NCBI GenBank assembly: GCA_021397835.1
Contig: JAJFZO010000230.1
Span: forward strand, 6,008,001 to 6,072,000
Direction of reading: 5' to 3'
DNA from: Moringa oleifera
Lineage: Eukaryota > Streptophyta > Magnoliopsida > Brassicales > Moringaceae
Length of the DNA: 64,000 nt
Numbering within the stretch: position 1 is the stretch's first letter; every line of letters starts with the position of its first letter. The position numbers and the translations under genes were made by a program. Under the pieces are notes generated by a model. That model worked only from the letters and a program-made list of their open reading frames with translations, did not search any database and was not told the origin of the DNA. Positions 30,091 to 45,000 of this stretch are shown piece by piece.

Positions 30091-33000
30091 ATGAAAAAAT
30101 ACATATGGATGGCTCACATTTATCACGTTGTTGTTTTTGCACCTGGTGTTACTGAGATGGCTATGAGGGCTGATGAATAGAGTAAGATTGGAACACACAT
30201 CTCAAGGGTCCACTTCATAAAATTAACTTTTATATGTTTTTACAGAAAGATAATTTAAATATTAAAAATTAAATGAATCATGTTTTTTATTTGAAATCAT
30301 ATTGTTTCAATTGAATTAAAAATTTTAATTTACTTTAATTTTAATTTTATCATTAGCTCTTCTTAAGATCATTGATTAATTTGGGGATTTTTTGAAGGTA
30401 ATGTTAACATAATGTTGATGTGAATGTTAAAAATAAAAAGTACTAATATTAATTATAAGAATTTTATATTATAATTGTATATGAATATTGATAATTTTTG
30501 CTTGCATAATTTCAATATTTTAGTAATATCTCTTTATAAAAATTGAATATTTATATTAATTTATAATTCTTAGAAAAATTATTTAAAAAAATTTATTGTT
30601 AAATAAATCTATTCTTAAAATAATAGATTGACAACAATTTAAATTTAATGTTAAAATTTTAATATAATATCTACATTGAATAACATAAATATCTCAAAAT
30701 TTTTAAAAAATTCACGTACATAGATGTGGATATTAAATATTTCATATTTTTATATATTAATAATATATTAATATTGATAATTTTTATCTACATAATTTTA
30801 AATTTTAAATTTAGAAACATTTATCTGCAAATATTTAATTTTTACATTAATTTATAACCTTAATAAAAGATAAATCTAATCTTAGTTTTTACGTTGATAA
30901 CACTTCATAATTAAAATTTTAAATTTAATAATACATTTAATCTTAAAATGTTAATCATTTTACTTATTCGATTCATTTTTTTAATCTTTTGATTTTATTA
31001 GATTTAGAAGATTTTATATTTTATTTAACTGCAGCTTTATAAATGTATTAAATAGATGTTAAAGTAAATTTATTTTTTATTATTTTTCTATTTCTTTTTC
31101 AAATTTTATTTTTTATAGCGAATGTTGCAAAATTCAGCAACCAACATAACCTTCAATTATAAAATTATTATTGTTATTGTTATTTTTATGTAGAAGGCAT
31201 TACATGTAAATTTTTTATTTTTTATTTTTTTAAATTATTATCCTCCTTTTTTATCACTAAGAAATTAATGAGATCAAGCTTAAAAGGGTTCAATCAACAA
31301 CTAAGCTGAAAGGGGAGAGTTTTTTAATTTCAAAATTATCAAACTCATTTTTTTAGTTTTTATTTGTTTTACAATTAATGCATTTCTCATTTAATCATTT
31401 TATGAATTTAAATAATCAATTATTAAAAATATATCAAATTCATTCTCTTATAGAATTTTTTTGGTTAATTTTTAGATGCTTTTGTCTATTTTTATCTTCA
31501 AGCTTTTTTTTAGTTTCATTTTATTTTAAATTCTATTTATTAATTTTGTATTTTAATTTTTAAAATCATATCATTAATTAAATTACAATATAAAAATATA
31601 ATTAACATGGTAATTTCTCTTTGGTTAAACATTACTGGATTTGTTGTAAAAATTTATTATATAAAAATAATACCCTATAATTTTTCAATGATAAAACTAT
31701 TTAAAATTTCAAAATTATTATTTTAATAATAATATAAAAATTTATCTATGATATCATAATAATATGAATTTATAATTTTATTTTTATGACAAAAAAATTT
31801 AAAAATTATTTTTTACAGGTGGCATGAATTTTAAATTAATATAATATATATATTAGTAAAAATATATTGATTGTTCTTGAGATATAAATTGATATATATT
31901 AGTTTATGTATATATTTTAATAACTATTAATGTTAGATATTGATAAACTTAATTTTAAAATAGTAAAATTTTAAATAAATAATATAATTTTAATTTAAAC
32001 ATAATCATATGTATAATTTTAAAATTTTGATAATTATTAATTTATGTAATATTATAGTAATTTAAAAATATCATTAGTAAATATCTGAATAAAAATCTTA
32101 TAAAACCTTGATGTTTATCTTATACTATTAATCAAACTTTCATATTTAAAAATAATAATAAATTCAACCTAATCTATCAATTTGATCTAAATAAAATTTT
32201 ATCAAAAAATTTAAAAACTCAAATATTTAAATTGAAGATCTTATACAATGGGTTTTGATTTAAAAATTTTTTAAGATGTAAAAAATACTTAAATTATCGT
32301 CACAAAAAATTTTAAAAAATTTTTAATATTAAAAATATATATTTTTAAAATTTATATTCTCAAAATTTTTAAAATATTATAAAGAAATCTTATATAGAAA
32401 ATTATTCGAATTTGGTTGGTGGACCCAAAATATATGTTGAGTTATTTTTAAGGTATCTTAATAACGAAAATACTTTTAATTTTTCATAATTATTTAAGTT
32501 AAGATTTAATTTAAAGCAAATTAATAGATCAAAATTTAATTTATCGTTTTTTAAACATAACGTTTGATAGATAAGATAAAGTAAATATTAGAGTTTTATA
32601 TATTTTTATTTTAAATATTTTATAAAATTATTTTTCAAATAATATAAAATTTATAGGTGAATTAGCCTAAGTATTGTTAGTAAAACTTGTATTGTTGGTT
32701 GACATACTTAGCATCAAATCATATCAAATAATTATAATAATCATACTCAACAAAAATGTCGGATTCATAGTATACTTGCAACTGTTAAGTGACATTAAAC
32801 TCAAAGTAATGATTCTCTTTCCTCTCTCTATCTTAAAATCTTCAACACTCTGAAAATGATAAGTAATTAAAAATAAAAATAAAAAATCAAACTAAGAAAA
32901 TACCATGTGTCACCAACCATTTCAAATTAAGTTCAATTAAAATTTAATATAAATATTATTTTAAATCATAAAATTTTTATTTTTTCTCAAATTATATTTT

Positions 33001-34160
33001 AATTTTTAAATATTTTCAAACAGACTTACATCTTTGAAATTTGTTTGAACTAAACTGTGATGAAAATGATTGTAAAAAAATTAATAATATTTTTATTATT
33101 AAAATATTTTTAAAAAATTAAATAAATTTTAAATTTTATGTCGATTTTATCTCTCAAATTTAAATAGTTTTTAATTAACAAATTCTTTTTTATGAATTTT
33201 TAAATTTTTTTATAATATAATTCTTTTAAAAAAATTTCAATACTAAATTTTTTTTGAATATTATTGTGATCCATAAAATATTTTTTCCATTTACGAAAAA
33301 TTTTAAAATAAAATTTATTATAAATTTTTTTAATTTAAATATCTTTAATTTTTAAATTTTTTGATAAAATTAAATTCAATTCAAATTAATAAATTTTAAG
33401 AGATGTTTTAGAATTTAAAATTTGATTGAGGTTTTAAATGATATTTATTTTAAAATATAAAACATATAATTAATTTAATTTAAATAATAAAATTTAACTA
33501 AATTAATTTAATTTTTATTTTTTTCTTTTATTATGTTAAATAATAAGTAAAATAAAATTTTATCATTCGTTATCTACATTTTAAAAAACCTAAAAAAAAT
33601 CAAATAAAAGAGCAGAAGAAACAAAAGGCAGTCTTAACTTTTTCACATCATCAAATCAGAGTTCCAATTAAATGTCAATAGCAAGGAGACAGATTTTTGT
33701 GCAATTTATGAAATTGGGCAAAACTTTTTAAGTTACTTTGCTAAAAGGGTCTAATAATCCTAACTGAGATACCTCCTTCCATGCAGTCCAGTTACAACCA
33801 GTACAGATACCAGCAACCAATCAACCAATAAATGAATTTCTGTACAATATTCCTACCTATCTATTCAGGGGGAGGGGGAACTAGCAGAAACAAAACCCCA
33901 AACATGGAAGCAATTCCAACATTCTAAGCTTTGTCCATGGATCCAACTATCAGACTTCATCCCTGCAACCTCCATGTTCTTCAGATGAACCAGTAACCAA
34001 CCCCCTTTTTCTTCTTATCTAACCATTCCAATTGTATGTGAGACTTCATGGCAACTACTGTACATAAATGGGCACTGGTTATCAAACTTACACGAACTTT
34101 CTTCATTGTCATGCCCGAGCTTGTCTGATTAAGAAGACGAGACGGAGGAATGGCTATTCC
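30091..34160. other. AT-rich intergenic DNA and 3' region of the DUF630/DUF632 gene
   Basis: From 30091 to about 33600 the sequence is extremely AT-rich and includes fragments of a dispersed repeat. From about 33600 to 34160 composition becomes gene-like, probably the 3' untranslated region of the neighbouring minus-strand gene. No coding sequence was recognised. Confidence 0.6.
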
Positions 34161-37100
34161 TCATGAGTTTCCAGTAGGTTGAAGTCTAACTTGCTCATGA
34201 GCTTTCAAAACCTCTGAAGTGAAGTTGCCCAAAGCTTCAAAAATGGGGATCAAACCGGCTTGTAAACTATTAGAAGCAGCATCATGAACTAGTTTAACAG
34301 CTTCCTTATGTCTGGCTCTCTCTTCTACAAGTTTCTTCTTCATCAAATCCAAATCAACCTTAAGATCATCTAATGGTGAAACCCCACTGTCAGAAGGGAC
34401 CTTGGATACAGCAGTTTTCTCCGATGACATGTCTTGGGCATCCTCCAATTTCCCCCTTGCCATGCGTAAGGTCCTCAGCTGTTTCTCAAAGTCCTTAGAG
34501 ATGTATTCAGCTTTAATCCTCTGGCGTTGTTCCTCGTCTTGCCTTTCCCATAACTGGTGTAAGCGTAAAGCAAAATCATGCATGGCATTTTCGACATCCT
34601 TTTCGGGTATTCTAACCACTGCTTGATACCAATCGTTGCAGATAACGAAAACCGGTGGAGCTCCAATTCGGCTTGGAGAGAAAGGAGCAATTCCATCAGC
34701 GGTTTCTTCAGGTTCGTAAAGAAGGCACCTTGAAAGCCATCCGTTTAAGGATTCAACATATGATTTCTGGGTGCTAATCCAATTATTAAAGTGAGTGGAC
34801 CAGTTTAGAAGCTCCATCTCAAGTTGAAGAGTAGCTTTCAAACCTGAATCTCTTCGAAGGCCAGTGTTTGCTTTAAGAGAACGAACCTTGCTCTCCATGA
34901 TAGCTTGGAACTGTTTCTGGTGGCATCTAAGCATTGCCCTCCACATTCTTATCAGTCTGCAGACACAAAGATAACTGAATTTACCAACCAGAATTAAAAA
35001 AAAACTATAAATGCATGATAAGAAGCAAATAGATGCATGGAAGACTGCATGTTATTCCAACAAAATTGACACGGTCCTTCAATTTTGCACCAAAGTTTTC
35101 CCAACAGCCAAATAGAGAACAAAAGAAGCGACCTTAACTAACAAAGAAGTAAAGCAACTTGTTACCCGTGAATCAATTCTGTGAGTTGAGGCATCAATTC
35201 TTCATCCCTCAGCTTATGTATCCTGCTTGATATGGCATCAACAGATCTGATACAAACATCAATTTTGGTCAGCAATTTCCTTATCGAAGCCTGAGTAGCA
35301 TCGATCTTGCTAGACTCTGCTCCTTTGTCATCTAAAATTCTTAGTCTCTTGCACTGCTTTTCATAGATAACCCGTAGCCTTTCTTCATCCTAAAAAGCCA
35401 GTGGAAATGCGGAGACATTGTAAGCAAGATTCAAGAACAATTTGTCTTATATTACAGCAGTAAAAATCAAACAATATAAGAAATGAAGACCAGTAAAACT
35501 GACAACTGACAAATTCTGATTGAGTTTAATATCTGACACAATTTTCTTATCATTTGAATCTGGGATAGGAGATTGAATGAGAAGTTGCAGTTTAGAACAG
35601 TTTTTTAGAATCACACTCACATTAACAGAGAAATTAGTCAATTATTTACGTGAGAATGATCCGAGCTAATGCATATATTTTAAGTCTCTAACGAGGTCGA
35701 ATGTGACAACCCATAACAAAGAAATGCAGAGGTGGCCTGTTATGACTAGTGAATACTAGATGGTTATTCCCACATTAACAGAGTCCAAATTTCCAGGAAG
35801 ATCTTTTACTCTAATAAGCCTGACTGCCATGAAGATTTTTTCTCTAGATTTCAGAGCCTTTAAAATATTAAAAATGTCAGCAAGCATTGCATGTTAATGC
35901 AGCAAATAGCAACAATTTTCAACAATATTACATAAACACGGTAGCTCTAACTGGCCAAAAATGGAGCGAGGTCTGCTTTCTTTCATCTAAGTTCAGAGAG
36001 TTCGTTGGTTTTAGAAAAAAGCAATCCTTTGGATAACTGGACACCAAGTTAACAAACCCATATGAATCAAATGCAAAAAGATACCCCGGATAATCCAAGG
36101 AATTAAATGAGAATGTATTTAGAACTCTTTCAAATTTTCACCAGTAAGCACAATTACACAATCATATAAATGCCAAAGCAGTCACATTGAAAGAGTTTGA
36201 CAAGTATCATGAAATTGAAATCATGTTTTTTAAGTTAACATGTACCACAGACACAACTGCAGAATTGAAGAATTATCATACCGTGAAACATATTGATAGA
36301 TAAAATTTTTTGGAGAATATAAGAGCAAATTCAGCATTAACTAGTCAGCATCCATACCTTAACTTCCTTGTATAGTTTCTTCTCCCATGCGTAAAGTTTC
36401 TCCAAAGTTGATGAAAGGTTTCCAGGCTTCACATTGAGGTCTCTCCCAAGTTCCCCGTTATATGCTTTTGCCATTTTCATTGTCCTAGATGTTAATCGCA
36501 TTGATGACTTCTGTGTAGGGTTTGAAGATAACATAGACGGTGCTACCAGATAAAGGATCCGGGAAAAGATCACTGTATAAAAACATTTAAGTTTCACTAG
36601 AAGCAGCAAAAGAGAAGTTCACTCATAGGAACCCAAATTTAATTGATCAGCCAAGACAATTAGACAGTTTACAGGATTGAACAGTCCAATGAAAACCGAA
36701 AAGAAAGCAAATTACATGGTTTTTGAGCACATAACATGCAGGATAAAGCCACACTCAACATATTTCAACTTTTATTAGTGTTACACCATGGCATCATTTA
36801 ACATACAATGACTGTACCATTTCTTTATTTTTTATTTTTTTATTTTTCTGCATTGTTCACTTCGTAATACAGAGAAAGTAGACAGTAAACTACTGCTTAT
36901 CATTTCCTCACAGAGATGAAGTATGTCCAACATTAACATCCCTTCTATTGTAACCTAGCATCTCTGTCACAAAGTTGTTCATGTAAGAAAATTCTTCACA
37001 TCACTATAATGCCTACCACCACCGTGATACACAATTGATGTCTCGCTTGATAAATTTGAACCGGACCAAGAATCTTATAGCAACAATTTCGACATAAGGA

Positions 37101-38975
37101 CAACTAGCCATTGATATGGTTAAACAGATACCAGCCCGTGGGATTTAAACAGTGAAATTGTGAGCAAGTAAAAGAAATGCAGAAACAACATAGAGCAACA
37201 TTGAGGCACATAGTTCAGAAAGTAATTGGAAGACATTGGTCTGAGCAAGTAGACATGCAGACAACTTCTTAAAAGATATTGAGATTCATCTTGTCTTAAC
37301 AGAGTCTACTTTTCCTACTCAAAGATTTCGTGGCACACAGAAGCACCACTCAGTTTGATTAGCCTACTCATATCTGTGGATGAGATTGCACAGGAGTTAA
37401 AAGGATCATGTTTCTACAGATTCTTTGAATCACTCAATACAGACAGGAATAGGATTACAGGGTAAATGCAATGACCCACAAAAGTGTTACAACTAGAAGC
37501 CCAAATACCATGTGACTTGCGTCTAACAAAATCCAAGACAAAGAGCAATAGTTATTAAGTATACCTTTAAATCCAGTTCTCCTATGCTGATAAGGCAACT
37601 TGTTGACCTCAAGCAGCACTGCCACCTCTCTCCCATAACTAGAAGCCGTCTCAAACTCGTCCCTGATTTCCCTCACAACCTCTTGAAGGTCCCTCGTGCC
37701 ATGAACAGACAAGGTGGTCAAGCTACTGAGCTTGGAAGATTCAACATCCCCGGAAGATGCCTCCCCAACCTCAAAGCTGACCCCTTTTTTCCGTGTATGC
37801 TCCTCCTCCGAGCTCTTTGATACAATGGTATCAGGGCTACTGCTCTTTTCCTCTTTTGCCTGACCCCTAAATTCAGCACTCTCACTGTTCTGTGACGATG
37901 GCTCCACTCCTGATGAACTTGAAGTACTCTCGCTACTGTTTTGCAAAGGAACTGCCCTTGAAGTTCCCTCACCTGAAGTTTTGTTTTTGTTCTTATTATT
38001 CACAGACATTTCTTCACGTTCTTTCAGTTTTATCTTCTCTTTGTAAACCTCTTTCACCACTTCGTGTTCCGTTTCCTCTTCCAAATCAGGAATGCCTTCT
38101 CTGGCCCTCACTTCCTTTGAATCCGGGCTACTCGAGGTCGACCCGTATGCGTATCTACTCTGCGGGTAATAACTCGGAAACCCAGCACCATTTACATCGT
38201 AGGCATCAAACACGTTCAAGAAATCCCAAGTGGAGACACTTGGCGGGGACGGCGGGGCTGGAGGCGGATCAGGCGGGCTCGGCTGGCGGTTATAATTTAT
38301 CGGGGGCGAGTATCCCGAGAATTCTCCATTTGGATATGGCGGATAACCCGGATATGGGTAACCGGGACCTGGCCACTGCCCATTTGCCGTTTGGTACGTC
38401 TCCGGGTTCTGGTATATAAATGATTGCGCCGGTGTTCGAGATTTCTTCATGTAATACATGCCGGAATTTTCGCCGGGAAAACCCCAGTTTCCCATGGGAT
38501 ACCCGTAACCGGGAGGATAGGTTGGCTGTATCTCCTCTTCCGCCTCTGGAGAACTGTTCTCGATGTGGATGTGGCCGGGACTATCATCAATGTGGATGTG
38601 ACCCGAAGAAGAATCTGACCCTGACTCCGACCCGGATGACAAGTGCAAATGGGAGTCCTCGATATCTTCTTCTTCTTTATGCGAAATCGAAGTAGAGGAA
38701 GAGGAAATCTTACCTTTCTGCTTGGATGATTTGCCTTCGTCAGATGGCAAGGTGAGCACGGGAGAGTCAGGCGGCGAGGATGCCGACGCCAACACGAGCT
38801 CTTCTTCGACGAACTTAAGGATCGCGTCGCCGACGTCTCTCAAGGACTGGAAGTAGGTAAGGTGGGCAGCGGCGAGAGCGCAGCGATGCTGGGACGCCGC
38901 TTTGATCAGTTCCTTTCGCTGCCTACAGAGGTTCACCAGAGGCAAATCGTCCGCTTTGGATCCTCCACAACCCAT
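34161..38975 (-). CDS. DUF630 and DUF632 domain protein (NRG2/REL-related family), 4 coding exons
   Basis: Exons in transcript order: 38975-37565, 36572-36358, 35389-35166 and 34956-34161; 881 residues. The protein begins MGCGGSK, a strong N-myristoylation/palmitoylation-type start, followed by the DUF630 domain (PLVNLCRQRKELIKAA). A long low-complexity middle follows, with Ser/Glu-rich stretches, Pro/Gly/Tyr-rich repeats and a PPDPPPAPPSPP tract. DUF632 starts near residue 425 (TRDLQEVVREIRDEF) and runs through the last three exons, including predicted coiled-coil stretches such as DLMKKKLVEERARHKEA. Family members include Arabidopsis NRG2 (nitrate regulation) and rice REL proteins (leaf rolling). 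Most members are uncharacterised and are sometimes labelled bZIP without a true bZIP domain. The start is the ATG at 38975; the longer in-frame extension begins with TTG. Confidence 0.93.
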
Positions 38976-39058
38976 GTGAAAAGAGGCAGCGACCAGACCC
39001 AAGGGTAAGGCAATCTAGATGGGTATAACGGTGCCCTGTTGCTGCTCTTCTCGCTCAT
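38933..39058 (-). other. Possible upstream ORF overlapping the DUF630/DUF632 start
   Basis: An ATG at 39058, in another frame, opens a 41-codon frame (MSEKSSNRAPLYP...) that stops at 38933, 42 bases beyond the main ATG. If the leader includes it, scanning ribosomes would meet it first. Inclusion in the mRNA is not shown. Confidence 0.35.
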
Positions 39059-42000
39059 GGTGCCCGCAAGTACAAGTTCACAGAAGCAGGGAGCATTTTC
39101 TTCAGCGGGACGCTAATTTCGGGCTGCTAGAGAAAAGGAAAACATCTAGATCCAAGGGCTAATAATGGGCAGGCGAAGAAAAGTGAAAGAAACTGAGGTT
39201 TTGGGTTTAATGGCGAAAACCAGTAGCAGAACATACCATCACAGAGCATACAGTAAACAACATATACCCATAAAAGCATAAGCAACATGGAGAGGCTTGG
39301 TGCATGGAAGAAAGAGAAACGCATAAGAATTCTGACAATCCATGCGAGGTGCCAGAAGGAATCAGAAGAGAGAGAGAGGGAGAAAATCCTTTTGAAATTT
39401 GGATAAAAACTGAGATATGGAGCCTGCTATTGTTTTGCTAACTATCCCCCTCAATTTAATAACCCGTTTCATGCTTTTCGATTTAGTTTAATATAACCAG
39501 AAAGAAAGAAGGAAGACAAAGTATGGCATGGAGATGCGTGCAGATTGGGATCTGAAATTGAATGAATGAATTGAATTTCAGAGTGGTGACTGCCGAGTCC
39601 TCTCTTCTCAATGAACAGACATAGAAAGAGGAAGGAGAAGGAGAAGGAGAAGAAGAAGAAGGCTCCAAGAACCCGCCACTGAGCAACGGACCTTGTCATT
39701 ATTACCACTCGTCCTCCTCTTCCCTTTTTTAATCTTTAATTCTTTTTACTGTCTCTTTTTTATTAATATTTATGGGTTAATTTTATTTTTTTGTTTTTTC
39801 AATTTTTTAAAAATATATCAAAATATAATTTTTGTGAGTATTGGTACTTGTACCTTTATAAGCTTGTAACGAATACGGCAACTCATAAATTCCCTTCCAC
39901 GTGACCTTCTCTCGTTCGTACTTGTGCTAAAACGGTAATTCCACATAATTTTTTGAATTTAATTTGTATTTTTAAAAAAAATACATTTTTTTGCATTTTT
40001 ATTTAAAAAGCTACAGCTATATCTTTAGATTAATATAATAAAAATTGACTTACCTTGTTCGGAATATTTCAATTTCTTTTTAAGAAATTAATTGATTTAT
40101 TACGTGAATTTAAAAAATAATATAGAGGAGTTTTATTATTATCTTACAATTTAATATAAAACATGCAATTCTAATGAGATCGATCTTAATATATATAACT
40201 TAATGTGATAAAATAAAATTTGAGCCTGCAGTTAGGTCAGTCATTCAATGGAACGATCTGAGATGTTTTTACACTAAATACAATTTAATGTTATTTTTAA
40301 AAAATTAGAATAATTAATTTTAATATAATTTTTATTACTTTATAAATTATAAATAATTTAATTCTATCATGAATGTCAAATGAAACATGTATGTTAAATG
40401 GATAGATAAGTTTAAGGCTGATTAGGTTGGATTTCAATTCAAATTAATGGACATTTCATTTTTATTATAAAATAAAAATTATATATTAATAATATTAAAA
40501 AATAAATAAAATTTATAGTCGACATTATAATAACGAACTGCAATCATTTTTAATAAGTTTCATATTGAAATATATATATTTAATGGGTACAAATTTTTGA
40601 AAAAATTTAATTTAAAAAATTACCCAAAACGTGAATTTCTTTAACTTAATTAACATTAAAATTTAAATGAACTCAAAATAGTCGATTTTTTTAATAAATT
40701 TTAATTTAAACTTTAAAACTTAATATTATTGATTGTTATTAAATTAAAATTGAATAATTAGCGGATCACAAGGTAACATTAAATACTTTCGCAAAAATAA
40801 CAAAGCAATAAATTTTAAATGATTTCTTCAATAACTTTGAGTCATACAAATAGATAGTAATTTTAGTGCTATGAGTGTGCGCCTCTGTCGCACATTTAAT
40901 GTTCTATGGTCTACACAACATTTAAAGCCATTTCATGGCACGATTTCAAATTGTAATTTCGAGGCCAACCTTTATTTTTTATAATTACTTAATTAAATTA
41001 TAAAATTAAATAATACAAAAGTTTTACTTTGGATTTTTGTGGTTATAATAAGAAAGATCAATCTTAAGATTCTCCATCAAGAAACTCTTCTCTTGTCTTG
41101 CATTTCTGAGACAAATTTTTTATTATTATGTTTTAAACAATAAAAGTTATTTAAAATTTTAGTTTTATCTAATTTTTAAATCATTTTTTTATATTTTTTT
41201 AAAACGAACTCTAATTTATTATTTATTAATTAAGATTACATTAATTTTTATGAAAAATCTTAAAATAAAATATTTTAATTATGGTTTCTTTTTATATTAA
41301 ATTTTTATTTGAATTTTTTATAAATATAAAAATATTCAAATTATTAATAAAAATTAAAAATAATATTAAGATATTTATTAAAAGTTTATACTAATAAAAA
41401 ATTTAAAAAATTATAAAAAATAACACGTTAGTGATATTTATTCGAACTTAAAAAAAAAATCAAAATGTAAAATTTATATGAGTAATTTTTTAGAGAATTC
41501 AATAATAAATATTTTATTAATATTTTATAATTATTTTATTAAAATTTAATTCAAATAAAATTAATAAATTAAGATTTGTTTGAATACGTTTTAAAAGTTA
41601 ATATTTATTTGAACGAAATAATAAAATTGAGAGTTTAAAATGATATTTATTTAAAAATTTAACATTTTATTAAATTTATGAATAAGTTAAAATTTGTATG
41701 ATATAAAAATTTAAGAGTAAAGTTACATAAAACCCAAATTATAGATCTTTTATAATAATTTTTTACTTGATTTTTTAAAATTTTTAAAAATATAAAAAAA
41801 AATATTCAAGTTATCATCACAAAAAAATTATAAAATTTTTTTGGTACTAAAATTATTTTTTATATTGTTAAAATTTTTAAAAAATCATAAAAAGTAGTTC
41901 AAATTTTTAAAACTTTCAAATTTGAAGAATAAACTTGAAATGAAGTGTAAAATTAATTTGAATAGTTTTTTGAATACTTTAATAATAAAAATATCTTTAA

Positions 42001-45000
42001 TTTTTATAGTTTTTTGAACTAAGATCCAATTTAATCATAATCAATAAATTAAAACTTGTTTGAAGACTTTCTTAAAATATAAATTTATTTTAAAAATAAA
42101 TCTCAAAATTTTATGTGATATTTATTTAAAATTTAATACTTTTATTTAAAAATAAAATAATATGTAATTAATATTAGAAAGAAATCAAATATTTCTCATG
42201 TTTAGAAAAAGTGTAATATTATCTTAATAAAAATGAAATAAAAGTCTTATAAAACTTTTACATTTAATTATGTTATAAATTAAACTTTTATAATTAAAAT
42301 ATACCATTCAACATTTGATTTATCAATTTGGTACAAATTGGACATCAACTCAAATGGTTATGAAAATTTTAAAATATTTTTATTGTTAAAATATTTTAAA
42401 ATAATTCAAATAAATCACTCACTTTATTTCAGATCATCCATCAAATTTGAACAATTTTTTGATATAAATCTATTTTTGTGAACTTTTTAAATTTTAGTAT
42501 TTTAAATTATATATATACAGTACTTAAAAAATTTTAAAAATTTTTATGATAGTAGTTTGAATATTTTTTTAATATTTTTAAGAAGTAAAGTTAATATTTA
42601 TTATATAAGATATATGATTTGAATATTTTAAAATTTAAAATTATGATAAAATTTAATTTATATTAAATAGATGAATCAAATTTTAATTTATTAATTTTAA
42701 ATATGAAAATTTAATTGATAATATAAAATAAATTTTAAGATCTATAAGATTTTTGTTTATAAACTATTTTAAAATTATATTTTCTTAAAATAAAAAAATA
42801 AACAAATAAGGTTTGTTTGGTGGGCATACTGTTGAGACAATGCTTGCAGCGAGTAAAGTGTCTGGCTCAGGCAGGCTTCCATACACAGCCTTCTTCCATG
42901 CTCCAATGTTAATTGAACTTGAGAAGTAATGATGCGTTTGGATTTGGAATAATCATGCCCCTCTAAATTACAAGATCACCATGCATTATGCATGTGCAAC
43001 CTACACAATCATCATTACTTAGATCTGTTCACCTAAAAAAATTCACTAATATTAAATTTTAAATAAAAATAATTATTAATTATAAATAAAGGAGGAGTTG
43101 TTGTTGTTAAGTAGGAAGTAGATGAGACCAACCCAAGCCTTTGCTATACTCAATCTACGCCAACTGAGAGAAGCTAATTTTTTAAAATTTAAAATAATAA
43201 TTTATTAATAAATAAAACATAATATTATAAAATAGCATCAATATTTTAAATTATGATATGCGATTATCTAATAAAATAATTTATTTAAATATAATAAATT
43301 AAAAATACATTTATATATATTTTTTTAAAAAATCTTTACTCTAAAAGTTAAAGAAAATTTTAAATTTTATAAAATAAATGATATTTTTAAAGCCGGTTTG
43401 ATTCTGACTAACCACTTGGACTTGGGTCCCACCGAAGACCATCGGCCAACCCAACTCACGATCAAGAGACTTTAGATAGATTCCACGTCACTGTTTGTAG
43501 TTTGATCATTTGATGAACATCGTCCAACCAAAAGCTGTACTTTTTATTTTATATTATATTTATATAACCTATAGTTTTAAACAATGTATATCTTTAAATT
43601 ATATAGTTATGCATCTTATTAATTATAAATTTGAGACCATATGATAAAAAATTAATTTTTTATATTCCTTTAGTGCGTCTTCCTTATGAGTTATAACTTT
43701 ATTCCACTGGCATGTTAATTGCATTCACCATTGTGCTCTGGGAACGAAAGAAACTGATATTGGAATCCAGTTATATAAGGAAGCTTCTGAAATTTACGCT
43801 TTTGGCCTTTTTATTTTTTATTAAATTTAATTATGATTTTTTAAAATTATTGGGACACTGAAAAATTGAATACATTTGAAGTCAATAGTAAATATTAAAA
43901 TAATTAATTTCTTCAGTACTTAAAAAATACAAGTGTTAAGTCTAAATTTTTTTTAATGCAATAAACACATTAAGATAAATGATAAAATATTATTTTTCAT
44001 TGGAATGATAGAAAATCTTAATTTAAATTTTTATCAAATATGAATCTTTATGATATTATTGATAATTTTATTTTATTATTAATAATAATATTTTTAATTT
44101 ATATTAAGATAAAATTATTCAAAATTAAATCAAGAATAAGATAAGTAATTTTCAAATATATTTATATTTTTTAAAAAAAAGAAGAAAAAGAAAGGGAGAC
44201 CCAGTTTGGTGGGCCAGTCGAGGACTCGAAATGGTGGCAAGAGCACGTGTTGCAGCATGATATGCGGAGCACCAGAACATTTTCTCATGGAGTGTAGAAG
44301 TACACTGTAGAGACTCTAAAGCCCCACTTTTAGGATGGGACCCACCTTGAACTTCAGCAGTACAGTGGTTGTGATTCTATGCTTGCCGGTGTACCACTTA
44401 ACTTTTTTGTGATTTGATGGTTGATGTGTGTTGCAAGAACCCAATTAATAAAGTTGGGCCCCATGGTTGCATGCATGCTACGTGGATCTATGTCTATCCA
44501 GTTATATTATTCTTTGAAATTTGTTTTATTCAAAGTAAAAGTAAAATACCTGGATATGGTATTTTTTAAAATTAAATCATTCAAACTTCAACATCATCAA
44601 TTAAAAAATTAAAATTTTAAAAATAAATATGAAAAGCTTTGGATTTTATCCTAATTTAAATTTAAATTTTAAAATTTTAAAATTTTTAATTATCAATTTA
44701 AATCATATTAAAAATTAAAAATACTAGATCTCATATAATTAACACTTTTGATTTGGAATTTTAAAATTTTTAAAAAATTTAAAAAATACTTTATTCTTAA
44801 TTTTATATTATCAAAAAAATAAAAAAGACATCTTTTTAGTCTAACATTTTTTAAATTTAACGATTGAAACGGAGTGCATAATTTATTAAAATCATTTATA
44901 TTTTAACAATCAAAATATCTTTAATTTTACATAATTATTTCAAATAATATCCAAATTAAATCAAATTGAAATTATATATAATTAAAAAAACTAATAATAA

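Noticed and set aside
37892..38419. 175-codon plus-strand frame antisense to the DUF630/DUF632 exon 1
   Set aside because: It is a shadow of the GC-rich Pro/Gly coding region on the other strand.
38973..39002. N-terminal extension of the DUF630/DUF632 protein from 39002
   Set aside because: The extension starts at TTG; the ATG at 38975 gives the conserved MGCGGSK lipid-anchor start.
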